DNA of 64,000 bases, from assembly GCA_016235045.1 (NCBI GenBank), contig JACRME010000027.1, positions 1-64,000 on the forward strand, read 5' to 3'. How positions within the stretch are numbered: position 1 is the stretch's first letter; every line of letters starts with the position of its first letter. The notes under the pieces were generated by a model. It was not told the DNA's origin. It made no database searches and saw nothing but the letters and a program-made list of their open reading frames with translations. Source of the DNA: Nitrosomonadales bacterium (GTDB lineage Bacteria; Pseudomonadota; Gammaproteobacteria; Burkholderiales; Gallionellaceae). Below are positions 53,551 to 61,041 of this stretch, in pieces. The position numbers and the translations under genes were made by a program.

Positions 53551-53640
53551 AAAATGTAGTTGAACATTTGGATCACGAAGAAAGCCTGCTAGTTGGCTTT
53601 TGCGCCTTCGATGCAACTCACTCATTGGGTGGAGCTGTTG

Positions 53641-53707
53641 CTGTAGGAGCGCGATTTATCGCGCGATTGATCCGGCGTCTATCGCGCGATAAATCGCGCT
53701 CCTACAG
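53641..53707. repeat. Perfect 27-base palindrome, REP-like, between patB and egtD
   Basis: CTGTAGGAGCGCGATTTATC and its continuation (arm 53641-53667) are the exact reverse complement of 53681-53707, around a 13-base centre. The motif TGTAGGAGCGCGATTTATCG is a widespread dispersed palindrome in proteobacteria. It lies between convergent genes and could act as a bidirectional terminator. Confidence 0.8.
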
Positions 53708-53748
53708 GGGGCAACGAAGGTTTTCAGGTGAATTTGCGCAAAAAAGCA

Positions 53749-54735
53749 TCAGCGCGCCAACTTCAGCGGCTCGGTGGCGGACAGGCTCAGGTAATGCACG
53801 TCGAACATTCCCGCGCCGTCGCGCCAGGTCGATTGCAGATGCCAGCCTGCAGAGCGCGCCAGATGCTGAAATTCCTGCGCAGTGTATTTGTACGAATTCT
53901 CGGTGTGGATGGTCTCGCCCGCTTCGAACGCGAAGGATTCCCTGTCCAGCCGAATCTCCTGGCGGCAGCGGCTGACCAGGTGCATCTCGATGCGTCCCAA
54001 TTCCTCGTTGTAATACGCATGGTGTGCGAATTGCTCCGCGTCGAGCTGCGCGCCCAATTCGCGCTGCATGCGCGCCAGCAGGTTGAGGTTGAAGGCGGCG
54101 GTGTATCCGGCGGCATCGTTGTAGGCCGCATTCAGCACGGCGGGCGATTTCTTGCAGTCCACGCCGATCAGCAATCCGCCGTTGGGGCCGACCTGTTCGG
54201 CTGCATGCTGCAAAAGCCGTATCGCGCCCTCCGGGGTGCAGTTGCCGATGGTGGAGCCGGGAAAGAACACGACTTGCCGCCGACCCGCGTGGCGCTTGAA
54301 CGCATGCGCGGGGAGCCGATGGTAATCGGTGCACAGCGGCTGCATCGTCAGCGCCGGGAACATCGCCTGCAGGCGCTGCGTGCTGTGCAGCAGATGCGGT
54401 TCGCAGATGTCGATGGGCACATACACGGCATCGTCGGACAAGTGCCGCAGCAGCAGCGGCGTCTTGATCGCGCTGCCGCTGCCCAGCTCGATCAGCACGC
54501 AGGAGGCGCCGATCATTTCGGCCATCTCCGCACCGTGGCGTTCGAGGATGCCGATTTCGATGCGCGTCGGGTAATACTCCGGCGTGGTGCAGATCAGGTC
54601 GAACAGGTGCGAACCGTGCGTGTCGTAAAAATATTTCGGCGGGATGGACTTGGGCTGCCGGCGCAGACCCTCGCGCACGCTGGCGAGGAAATCGTGCTCG
54701 TGTTCGGCCTGGGATGTTTGGGATTCGCAACGCAT
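53749..54735 (-). CDS. egtD: L-histidine N-alpha-methyltransferase (ergothioneine step 1)
   Basis: EgtD (328 residues) makes hercynine by adding three methyl groups from S-adenosylmethionine to histidine. The SAM-binding motif is IELGSGSAIKTPLLLRHL, preceded by PPKYFYDTHGSHLFDLI and followed by FFPGSTIGNCTPEGA, LLIGVDCKKSPAVLNAAYND and NLNLLARMQRELGA, the last two forming the histidine site. The ATG (54735) overlaps the egtB stop by one base, so the two are coupled. Length and motifs are standard. Confidence 0.95.
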   Translation of the reverse strand: MRCESQTSQAEHEHDFLASVREGLRRQPKSIPPKYFYDTHGSHLFDLICTTPEYYPTRIEIGILERHGAEMAEMIGASCVLIELGSGSAIKTPLLLRHLSDDAVYVPIDICEPHLLHSTQRLQAMFPALTMQPLCTDYHRLPAHAFKRHAGRRQVVFFPGSTIGNCTPEGAIRLLQHAAEQVGPNGGLLIGVDCKKSPAVLNAAYNDAAGYTAAFNLNLLARMQRELGAQLDAEQFAHHAYYNEELGRIEMHLVSRCRQEIRLDRESFAFEAGETIHTENSYKYTAQEFQHLARSAGWHLQSTWRDGAGMFDVHYLSLSATEPLKLAR

Positions 54736-55982
54736 CAGACATCCTCCGCCAGACGCAGGCCGGAGAACGGCCAGCGATCCGCCGCGCGGAAAAAGTTGCG
54801 GTAGCTGGCGCGCAGGTGATCCCGCGCGGTGACGCAACAACCGCCGCGCAGCACCATCTGGTCGCTCATGAACTTGCCGTTGTATTCGCCCAGCGTGCCG
54901 GGCAGCGGTTTGAAGCCGGGGTAGGGCAGGTAAGCGCTCTGCGTCCACTCCCACAGGTCGCCGTAAAGCTGTGACATCCCGGCCTGTTGCGCGGGCCGCG
55001 GCACATACAATCCGTTGTCGAGGAAGTTGCCTGCGATGGCTTGCGTGCCAGCCGCATGCTCCCACTCCGCTTCGGTCGGCAGGCGTTTGCCCGCCCAGCG
55101 CGCGTAGGCATCCGCTTCGTAATAACTCAGGTGCGACACCGGCTCGTCCATGCGCAAGTCGTGCGCGCCGGTCAGGTCGAAATGCATCCAGTCGCGTCCT
55201 TCGCTGAACCAGTACAGCGGCGCCTGCCATTGCCGTTCCCTGATAGTGCGCCAGGCGTCGGACAGCCACAGATCGACACGGCCATAACCGCCGTCGTCGA
55301 TGAAGGCCAGGTATTCCGCATTGGTGACCAGCCGCGTGCCGAGACGGAAATCCTGCACGTAGGTCTTGTGCCGGGGGCGCTCGTTGTCGTAGGCGAAACT
55401 GTCGCCGTCGTGGCCGATCTCGACGATGCCGCCCGCGAATTCCTGCCAGCCCATTTCAGGCACCGGGTTGGTCGGCGCGGGGATGATCACGTTGTGGTAC
55501 GCCGGTTGCAACGGGTTGATGGAGAAGTTGTAGCGCGTATCCATCAGCAACAACTCCTGATGCTGTATCTCGTGCTCGATGCCGAGCTGCAATCGTTGCC
55601 GGATATCGGCGGCGTGCTGTTCCGGCGGATGTGCCAGCAGTTCCAGCATCGCGGCATCGACATGGCTGCGATAGCGATAGACCTCGGCCACGGTGGGGCG
55701 CGACAGCATGCCACGCTGCGGACGCGGGAAGAAGGTGCCCGCGGTCTCGTAGTAGGAATTGAACAGGTGCGCATATTCCTCGCGCAGCATGCGGTACTGC
55801 TTCGCATACGGCACAAGGATGAACATCTCGAAGAACCAGGTGACATGCGCGAGGTGCCATTTCGGCGGACTCACGTCGGCCATCGCCTGGATGCAGTAGT
55901 CCTCAATCTCCAGCGGCGCGCACAGCGACTCGGAGCGGGCGCGGATCGTCTGGTAACGTTCCATCAATGCGGCATCGTTCAT
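54735..55982 (-). CDS. egtB: Ergothioneine biosynthesis sulfoxide synthase
   Basis: EgtB (415 residues) uses a non-haem iron to join hercynine to a thiol (gamma-glutamylcysteine or cysteine) and oxidise it to a sulfoxide. The N-terminal DinB domain has the iron ligands His46 (HLAHVTWFFEMF), His137 and His141 in EHEIQHQELLLMD (HX3HXE motif). The C-terminal FGE-sulfatase domain includes FAYDNERPRHKTYVQDF, FDLTGAHDLRMDEPVSHLS and RLPTEAEWEHA. The thiol donor cannot be inferred: no egtA or egtC is present in this window. Confidence 0.94.
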   Translation of the reverse strand: MNDAALMERYQTIRARSESLCAPLEIEDYCIQAMADVSPPKWHLAHVTWFFEMFILVPYAKQYRMLREEYAHLFNSYYETAGTFFPRPQRGMLSRPTVAEVYRYRSHVDAAMLELLAHPPEQHAADIRQRLQLGIEHEIQHQELLLMDTRYNFSINPLQPAYHNVIIPAPTNPVPEMGWQEFAGGIVEIGHDGDSFAYDNERPRHKTYVQDFRLGTRLVTNAEYLAFIDDGGYGRVDLWLSDAWRTIRERQWQAPLYWFSEGRDWMHFDLTGAHDLRMDEPVSHLSYYEADAYARWAGKRLPTEAEWEHAAGTQAIAGNFLDNGLYVPRPAQQAGMSQLYGDLWEWTQSAYLPYPGFKPLPGTLGEYNGKFMSDQMVLRGGCCVTARDHLRASYRNFFRAADRWPFSGLRLAEDV

Positions 55983-55989
55983 CGTCGCG

Positions 55990-56280
55990 TCACTCCTCTA
56001 TTCGGACGCCATGCCAGAAGGCGATGTAGTCCTTGATGCGGGCGGCCATGGCAGACGGTTCAGGGTAATACCATGCTGCATCCTCGTTCACCTTTCCGTC
56101 AACCTCTACGTTGTAGTAACTCGCTTCGCCCTTCCATACGCAATGGGTGTGCGACTCGCTCGGCTTCAGGAATTCGCGCTTCACTGCGGCGGGAGGGAAG
56201 TAGATATTTCCCTCCACGCGGTGAATTTGCTCGCTCGGCGCTTCGGCGATGACCCGGTTGTTCCAGATGGCTCTGGGCAT
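55990..56280 (-). CDS. DUF427 family protein
   Basis: This 96-residue protein matches the DUF427 family by EGNIYFPPAAVKREFLKPSESHTHCVWKGEASYYNVEVDG-type features (seen as HTHCVWKGEASYY and AAWYYPEP). Its function is not known. It is the first gene of a three-gene minus-strand unit (DUF427, egtB, egtD) with only a 7-base gap to egtB. AAGGAG precedes the ATG and an ECF-like promoter lies 44 bases upstream. Confidence 0.85.
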   Translation of the reverse strand: MPRAIWNNRVIAEAPSEQIHRVEGNIYFPPAAVKREFLKPSESHTHCVWKGEASYYNVEVDGKVNEDAAWYYPEPSAMAARIKDYIAFWHGVRIEE

Positions 56281-56323
56281 GATGTTCTCCTTGCTTGGGT
56301 GGCGCGACTTTGTCCTTCACTCA

Positions 56324-56352
56324 TTAGTCGGTGCAGGCAGCCAAACCTTACA
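56324..56352 (-). promoter_or_regulatory. ECF-type promoter-like element upstream of DUF427-egtB-egtD
   Basis: On the minus strand TGTAAGGT (56345-56352), 14 bases, CGACTAA (56324-56330). The same two boxes with the same spacing occur upstream of three other units in this region. Distance to the ATG is 44 bases. Confidence 0.75.
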
Positions 56353-56362
56353 GCCGGGCATG

Positions 56363-57229
56363 TCAGGTAGCAACCACCACACCGTGCCTGCGTAGCACTT
56401 CCAGGTAGGTATCCGGTTCCGGTCGCACCCGGTAGTTGTCGGTCTCGTGCGTCCACACGATCTTGCCATCCTTGCCGGTGATGATGACGGTGGGCAGCAC
56501 CGTGTCGTTTTCGTAACCCAGCATCTGCATGCCCATGGGCAGACCGTTCACATGCTCGATGCCAAGCGCACGTGCCGCCGCATTGCCTTCGTCAGTGAGG
56601 AAATCGAATTTCGCGTCATAGGTCTTTGAAATTCCCACCGTGTTCTCGTGCGGCTGCGGGGCGATCATCGTGACGCGCACGCCGAGCGAGTCGATCTCCT
56701 TGTAACGCGCGATCAGTTCCCTGAGCTGTGCGGTGCAGAACGGGCACCAGTTGCCGCGATAGAAGATCAGGATGGCGGGCCTGTCGGTCAATTGGGCCGA
56801 GCTGACGAGATTGTCGTGCACATCGCGCACGGTGAAGTGGGGCAGCTTGGCGCCCACCACCAGTTTCATGCTGGGCTGCCGGTTGCCGAAGGTCGAGAAC
56901 CAGTATGCATACAACAGGAAGGAAACCCAGCCGACGGCGGACAGCAGCGCTGCCAGGCCTTCAGTGCCTGTGCTGGCCCATGCGTATCCGCTGAGCGCAG
57001 TGCCGGCGAGCCCCAGCAGGTTGATCAGCGGGAAATGCGCGCTGGTGCGAGCCACGTTCCTGAACATCATCACATAGCCGATCACCATCAAGATAGGCGC
57101 GCCCGTCAGCAGCACGCCGCTCCATGCTGTCAGGTTCCCGCCTTGGTAAAGCATCCAGCCCGCGTAAGCGGCAACGCCCATGATCGCCATCATGTAGCTG
57201 CTGATAAAGATCGATTTGAGCAAGTTCAT
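56363..57229 (-). CDS. Membrane-anchored redoxin (AhpC/TSA-type) with N-terminal helices
   Basis: The 288-residue protein has an N-terminal membrane region with three or four helices (about residues 8-28, 36-56, 70-86, 95-115) and a C-terminal thioredoxin-fold peroxiredoxin-like domain. The domain opens PHFTVRDVHDNLVSS, and the active site YRGNWCPFCTAQLREL holds Cys162 and Cys165 (CPFC). The later GLPMGMQMLGYENDTVLPTVIITGKDG is typical. The start at 57229 has AAAGGA at proper spacing; an earlier ATG at 57235 has the site too close. It follows an AhpD-like gene on the same strand. Likely role: reduction of peroxides or disulfides at the membrane. Confidence 0.8.
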   Translation of the reverse strand: MNLLKSIFISSYMMAIMGVAAYAGWMLYQGGNLTAWSGVLLTGAPILMVIGYVMMFRNVARTSAHFPLINLLGLAGTALSGYAWASTGTEGLAALLSAVGWVSFLLYAYWFSTFGNRQPSMKLVVGAKLPHFTVRDVHDNLVSSAQLTDRPAILIFYRGNWCPFCTAQLRELIARYKEIDSLGVRVTMIAPQPHENTVGISKTYDAKFDFLTDEGNAAARALGIEHVNGLPMGMQMLGYENDTVLPTVIITGKDGKIVWTHETDNYRVRPEPDTYLEVLRRHGVVVAT

Positions 57230-57314
57230 GTTCATATCCTTTCTTGAATCGGGTTGGCGCGCTTCTCCCGAATCGGGCGGTGCGAAGCGCGCGGAATGAA
57301 AGTGCCGCCCAGGA

Positions 57315-57902
57315 TTACGCCGCCTCCCGGCAGCAGGCGTAGTCGTCCGGCAATTCCCATGCCTCGTTGGCGAAAGCGGCATCCAGCGGTGTGTCGGTGA
57401 GGTGGTTGGCGTAATTGCTCAGCGTCTTCATGGTGACGCCGAGCACGACTTCCAGCGCGTTCTGCGGGGTATAGCCGGCGGCGAAGAACTCGTTCAGTTC
57501 CCGGCTGCCCGCGACCCAACCGCGCTCGCGCACCACAGACTTGGCGAAAGTCGCCAGCGCGTTCAGCTTCACATCGGGCAGGGCTTGACCGCTGCGCAGG
57601 GCGGCGATGATGTTGTCCGGAACCTTGACCATGTTGCGTGCGAGGAAGGAGTGCGCTGCCACGCAATAGGCGCAATTGTTTTCGATACTCACGGTGATGA
57701 GTACGACTTGCTGTTCCGTTGGTGAGAGCGAGCTCTTCTCCAGCAGGGCGCCCAACTGCTTGTAGGCTTCCAGCGCGTTGGGCGCTTCGGCCAGATGGGC
57801 GTAGAGATTGGGGATGAATCCCAAACCTTTATTGGCGGCTTCAAGTATGGGCAAGGCGCCGACAGGGGCAGTGGCGGGGGTGTGCAGTTTGAACGGGTTC
57901 AT
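57315..57902 (-). CDS. Carboxymuconolactone decarboxylase/AhpD-like protein
   Basis: The 195-residue protein has the AhpD-type active site ENNCAYCVAAHSF with Cys77, Cys80 and His84, used by alkylhydroperoxidases to reduce peroxides or regenerate peroxiredoxins. A predicted helical all-alpha fold fits. The C-terminus ends CCREAA, two extra cysteines. The start at 57902 has AGGAGA at the right spacing. It is upstream of the membrane redoxin and downstream of the AraC regulator, so a peroxide defence pair controlled by the AraC protein is a reasonable inference. Confidence 0.82.
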   Translation of the reverse strand: MNPFKLHTPATAPVGALPILEAANKGLGFIPNLYAHLAEAPNALEAYKQLGALLEKSSLSPTEQQVVLITVSIENNCAYCVAAHSFLARNMVKVPDNIIAALRSGQALPDVKLNALATFAKSVVRERGWVAGSRELNEFFAAGYTPQNALEVVLGVTMKTLSNYANHLTDTPLDAAFANEAWELPDDYACCREAA

Positions 57903-57911
57903 GACAGTCTC

Positions 57912-57956
57912 CTGAATGGGTTGGGCAACATGTTTGTTGCTGGAACCCATTGTCAG
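57912..57956 (-). promoter_or_regulatory. Palindrome covering the leader of the AhpD-like gene
   Basis: CTGAATGGGTT (57912-57922) pairs with AACCCATTGTCAG (57944-57956) with a 2-base bulge, and inner arms GGCAACA/TGTTGC add a second stem. In the mRNA the hairpin ends beside the AGGAG, so it could gate translation, or as DNA it could be an operator. Confidence 0.45.
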
Positions 57957-58045
57957 GAAACGGAGGGTTGGCCTCCATGACCGCAACAGCGTGAATTATG
58001 TCTGAACGTCCAGAGATGCTGCTCTATCTCGGATACACCGAAACA

Positions 58046-58206
58046 TCCCCTCCCCCTTGCAGGGGGACTGCGGAAGGGTCGCCGCAAAGCGGCGGGGTAC
58101 CCACCGGCGTACCCCTTGCGGGTGTGGTTAGGGTGGGGGTAGAAACTTAGCCATGCCACAACTCTACCCCCATCCCAACCTTCCCCCTGCAAGGGGGAAG
58201 GAGCAG
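58046..58206. repeat. Dispersed repeat element, copy 1
   Basis: A 160-base element with perfect 16-base inverted termini (CCCCCTTGCAGGGGGA, 58052-58067, and its complement, 58182-58197). It contains GGCGTACCCCTTGCGGGTG. A related copy lies at 59966-60112. It fills most of the gap between the AraC gene and the AhpD-like gene. No ORF. Confidence 0.65.
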
Positions 58207-58234
58207 GTTTGGTTCTGATGATTTTATGGTTTAA

Positions 58235-59134
58235 TCAACCGCGCACTTTACCCGGCGTAACCCCAACGATGCGCTTGAACGCCTTGCGGAACGCGGCCTC
58301 CGATTCATAGCCGCACTTCATGGCGATATCCAGCATGTTGGCGTTCTCGTCGGCGAGCATGCCTGTCGCCAGTTGCATGCGCCAGGTCGCGACGAATTCC
58401 ATCGGCGGCATCCCGACCAGTAGGCTGAAGCGTTCCGAGAAGGCGGAGCGCGACTGGCAGGCGAGTCCGGCCATGCGTTCCACCGTCCAGCTATCGGCCG
58501 GCGCGTCGATGAAAGCCATGACGGCGGCGCGCAGATGCTCGTCCGACAATGCCGCCAGTAGCGGCGAGAGTTTTGGCTCGTGATGCAGGGTGTGGCGGAT
58601 GACATACAGGAACAGCGTGTCCGACAGGCGATCCAGGATCGCGGTCACGCCGAGGTCGTTCTGTGTCGCCTCTTCGGTCATCATTTCGATCAGTTTGCGC
58701 AGTTGATGACCTACCTGGCTTTGATCCGGACGGATCAGCATGAACTCGGGGAATGAAGCGAGCAGCAGGCGGCGGATATGCGCGGGCAGTCTCAGGTGGC
58801 CGCACAGCAAACCGGTGCCGGGGGCATGCGCGTCCAGCGGGGCAGGGCGAGAGTAGTCGAACGCTTGCTGCGGGATGTCGGGCTCTGCGCTGAAGGCGTG
58901 CGCCGCATCGTGCGGAAAGAAAGCGATGTCGCCCGCCGCCATGCGCGTCGGCGCGCTGCCGTCCCGCATATGAATCCACGCCGCGCCGTTGCACACCAGA
59001 TGGAAAGTCGTGGCGTCGCTGCCGCCCGGCGTGGACATGTGCCAGGCATCGCACAACTGGCCGACGTAATACACCTCGGAGCCCAGATGCAGGCGGCGCA
59101 GGAAGTCGTTGAGTTGTGGTGCAGATACAGGCAT
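58235..59134 (-). CDS. AraC-family transcriptional regulator with cupin domain
   Basis: This 299-residue regulator has an N-terminal cupin (about 1-180; LGSEVYYVGQLCDAWHM, FFPHDAAHAFSAEP) that binds an unknown ligand, and a C-terminal double helix-turn-helix AraC domain (VERMAGLACQSRSAFSERFSLLVG and LDIAMKCGYESEAAFRKAFKRIVGVTPG). It is the third gene of the sigma, anti-sigma, regulator unit, five bases after the anti-sigma stop, and lies upstream of an AhpD-like and a redoxin gene on the same strand. No convincing ribosome binding site is seen, so it is probably translated by coupling. Confidence 0.87.
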   Translation of the reverse strand: MPVSAPQLNDFLRRLHLGSEVYYVGQLCDAWHMSTPGGSDATTFHLVCNGAAWIHMRDGSAPTRMAAGDIAFFPHDAAHAFSAEPDIPQQAFDYSRPAPLDAHAPGTGLLCGHLRLPAHIRRLLLASFPEFMLIRPDQSQVGHQLRKLIEMMTEEATQNDLGVTAILDRLSDTLFLYVIRHTLHHEPKLSPLLAALSDEHLRAAVMAFIDAPADSWTVERMAGLACQSRSAFSERFSLLVGMPPMEFVATWRMQLATGMLADENANMLDIAMKCGYESEAAFRKAFKRIVGVTPGKVRG

Positions 59135-59139
59135 CGTGC

Positions 59140-59316
59140 TTACAGTTTGCGCGGCAGCTCGCGCGCCACCTTGCGGATGAAGGCGAGCTGCTTCTCGAAA
59201 TTGCGGCAGCCCTTGCACATCATCAGGTGCATGCGCATCGCCATCCGCTCGCGCAGGGTGATCGGACGGTCATACGATTGCGACAGCAGTTCGGCGTTGT
59301 GTTTGCAGTCCAGCAT
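59140..59316 (-). CDS. Small zinc-finger anti-sigma factor
   Basis: The 58-residue protein MLDCKHNAELLSQ... carries the HxxxCxxC signature (His30, Cys34, Cys37 in HLMMCKGC) of zf-HC2 anti-sigma factors, and an extra Cys4/His6. It has no membrane segment, so it is a cytoplasmic redox- or metal-sensing type. Its start codon lies two bases after the sigma-factor stop and the SD overlaps that stop, so the pair is coupled. Loss of zinc on oxidation or metal exchange would release the sigma factor; inference from known family members. Confidence 0.8.
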   Translation of the reverse strand: MLDCKHNAELLSQSYDRPITLRERMAMRMHLMMCKGCRNFEKQLAFIRKVARELPRKL

Positions 59317-59318
59317 AT

Positions 59319-59882
59319 TCACCTCGCATTTCCAAACCAGTTGAGATCGAGACATTCGCGCAATGCCAGCCGCGCGCGGTGCAGGATCACCCAGCAGTTA
59401 GTCGTGGAGATCGCGAGTTCCTGACAGATCTCGTCGGTCGACATCTCCATGAACTCGCGCATCATGAAAGCGCGCGCGCTGTTGAGCGGCATGCGCCGGT
59501 TGCATTGCTCGAACACTTCCCAGAAATGGGTGTTCTCCATGGATTGTTCGGGTTCGTTCCAGGTCTGCGGCGGCGACGCCCAGCGACCGTTCTCCTTGAA
59601 CAGCGCATCGACCAGTTCGTTCTCGTCCTCGCCCTCGGCCACGTTCAATTGCGGCTCGCGCGCCCGCTTGCGCAGCATGTCCAGTATCTTGTGCTTGAGG
59701 ATGCCGACCAGCCAGGTGCGCAGCGAGGACTGCTCCGTGAATTTGCTGCGGTTCTCGATGGCGGCGACCAGCGTTTCCTGCACCGCATCCTCCGCCAGAT
59801 GCGGATCGCGCAACTGCAGGATGGCATAGCGCACCAGATAGCTGCGGTGCTGTTGCAGTGCATCGGGATCGACGGCGCTCAT
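59319..59882 (-). CDS. ECF sigma factor, RpoE-type
   Basis: This 187-residue sigma-70 family protein has region 2 (YAILQLRDPHLAEDAVQETLVAAIENRSKF, with SLRTWLVGILKHKILDMLR) and region 4 (MREFMEMSTDEICQELAISTTNCWVILHRARLALRECL). A middle linker of about 40 residues is acidic. It is followed by a zinc-finger anti-sigma and an AraC regulator. Four nearby units carry a common promoter-like element, and none of the other known sigma genes in the window would be expected to use it. I infer that this factor reads them. I see no copy of the element upstream of its own gene. Confidence 0.9.
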   Translation of the reverse strand: MSAVDPDALQQHRSYLVRYAILQLRDPHLAEDAVQETLVAAIENRSKFTEQSSLRTWLVGILKHKILDMLRKRAREPQLNVAEGEDENELVDALFKENGRWASPPQTWNEPEQSMENTHFWEVFEQCNRRMPLNSARAFMMREFMEMSTDEICQELAISTTNCWVILHRARLALRECLDLNWFGNAR

Positions 59883-59965
59883 TCAGACTCCATAGTGCGG
59901 GGCTGTCGAATGGTAACACCCGCCCGCCGGAATGTTTTTCCCAGATAATCCATTAGAGCCAAACA

Positions 59966-60112
59966 CGCTCCTTTCCCCTTGCAGGGGCTGCGCCAAGACC
60001 GACCGAAGGTCGAGTGTCTGGCGGCGTACTCCTTGCGGGTGGAAGGTTGGGATGGGAGCGATAGCGTTTCTACCCCCTCCCTAGCCCTCCCCCCGCCAGG
60101 GGGAGGGAATGC
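59966..60112. repeat. Dispersed repeat element, copy 2
   Basis: A 147-base element related to that at 58046-58206, in the same orientation: CTCCTTTCCCCTTGCAGGGG at the left, GGCGTACTCCTTGCGGGTG inside, TACCCCCTCC and GGGGGAGGG at the right. It fills the gap between the ECF sigma gene and the cytochrome operon. The copies differ by substitutions and small gaps. Confidence 0.6.
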
Positions 60113-60138
60113 TTCGGCTAATGGCATATTTGGGTTAA

Positions 60139-60726
60139 TCAGTGTGGCTTCGCCGCACACGGGTTGCCGCTTGCCCTGAAGCCCTTCTGCAACGATGCCG
60201 TGTACGCCGTCAGCGCCGCCAGTTCCTTGCTATCCCAGGCCAACGGTTTCGCCGCCATCGGCACCACCATGCAGAACTGCACCATCTCGTCCAGATGCAC
60301 GGTCTTCACGGCGGAACGGTCATGCGCCATCTGCACCTGATGTGGATACGGCTGGGCGAAGGTGTTCTGGAACGCGCCATTGCCCTGGTGGCAGGTGTGG
60401 CACGACATGCCGTTGCTGCTCAAGCTCGTGTCCCGGAACAGCTTCTCGCCATAAGCGGTGAGTGCGGCGATATCGCCACGGTAGGGGCGATAGTGCTTCG
60501 GGCGCAGCACCAGCCCGGTATCGACGCGATCCGCCATCGCTGCCGCGCAGGGGTTCTTTGCCGCACATGGATTTTTTGCGGCACAGGGGTTGTTCATACG
60601 CGACGAGGCCGGCCGCGGTGCACAGGGATTCGCCGGGCGGCAGGGCGCAGCATGTGCCGCACCGCCCAGCGACAGGGTCAGCGCGCCGGACGAGACCAGC
60701 GCACGCATCAGGGCAGAGTGTTTCAT
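60139..60726 (-). CDS. Secreted cytochrome c with NPCAAK repeats
   Basis: The 195-residue protein has a signal peptide (1-26, ending GGAAHA), then a Cys-rich segment with five PC motifs (APC, NPC, NPC, NPC, NPC; residues 28-62), then a c-type cytochrome domain with heme motif CHTCH (109-113), and ends NPCAAKPH. The repeat and signal are shared with the NPC-repeat protein at 63500-63796, so the two are related by their N-terminal part. The repeat is unlike any heme site and could bind soft metal ions. It follows a 42-residue protein by 18 bases; AAGGAG precedes the ATG. Confidence 0.82.
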   Translation of the reverse strand: MKHSALMRALVSSGALTLSLGGAAHAAPCRPANPCAPRPASSRMNNPCAAKNPCAAKNPCAAAMADRVDTGLVLRPKHYRPYRGDIAALTAYGEKLFRDTSLSSNGMSCHTCHQGNGAFQNTFAQPYPHQVQMAHDRSAVKTVHLDEMVQFCMVVPMAAKPLAWDSKELAALTAYTASLQKGFRASGNPCAAKPH

Positions 60727-60744
60727 ATCGTTCTCCTTTCGCGC

Positions 60745-60873
60745 TCAGGCCAGGAACAAATACGCGGCGATACCGGCGACGGCGAGCAGCACCACGACCA
60801 GCATCATCTTTTCGTGGACGCACATACCGGGCGTGGTCTCGCAACTGCTGTTCATTTTGCACATGATGGACAT
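60745..60873 (-). CDS. Small Met/Cys/His-rich membrane protein (42 residues)
   Basis: This ORF encodes MSIMCKMNSSCETTPGMCVH followed by a helix (about 24-41, LVVVLLAVAGIAAYLFL). The N-terminal 24 residues hold three Cys (5, 11, 18), one His (20) and six Met (1, 4, 7, 17, 23, 24), a composition that suggests soft metal binding near a membrane. AAGGAG is six bases before the ATG and an ECF-like promoter 50 bases upstream. Stop-to-start distance to the cytochrome gene is 18 bases, so it is the first gene of that operon. No homologue is recalled. Confidence 0.72.
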   Translation of the reverse strand: MSIMCKMNSSCETTPGMCVHEKMMLVVVLLAVAGIAAYLFLA

Positions 60874-60922
60874 GTCAACTCCTTAAGAATGGTTAAGTCA
60901 CGCTTTGCGACGGTGACGTGCG

Positions 60923-60952
60923 TTAGTCGTGTGTAACGAAATAATCCTTACA
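60923..60952 (-). promoter_or_regulatory. ECF-type promoter-like element upstream of the 42-residue protein
   Basis: On the minus strand TGTAAGGA (60945-60952), 15 bases, CGACTAA (60923-60929), ending 50 bases before the ATG. Confidence 0.72.
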
Positions 60953-60964
60953 AACGAATAACCA

Positions 60965-60993
60965 TGTAAGGAATCCGCCTGTCCAACGACTAA
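60965..60993 (+). promoter_or_regulatory. ECF-type promoter-like element upstream of the thioredoxin gene
   Basis: TGTAAGGA (60965-60972), 14 bases, CGACTAA (60987-60993), ending 49 bases before the ATG at 61042. It lies back to back with the minus-strand element, so one region serves both divergent units. Confidence 0.75.
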
Positions 60994-61041
60994 GACATAG
61001 CGGTACATACCCACTCGATTAACCTTATCAAGGAGAGCACC

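Noticed and set aside
59883-59965. Autoregulatory ECF element before the sigma factor gene
   Set aside because: I looked for TGTAAGG and CGACTAA on the minus strand here and found neither.
60139-60726. NPC segments as additional heme-binding sites
   Set aside because: Heme c needs CXXCH; the NPCAAK units have neither the paired Cys nor His, so only CHTCH is counted.
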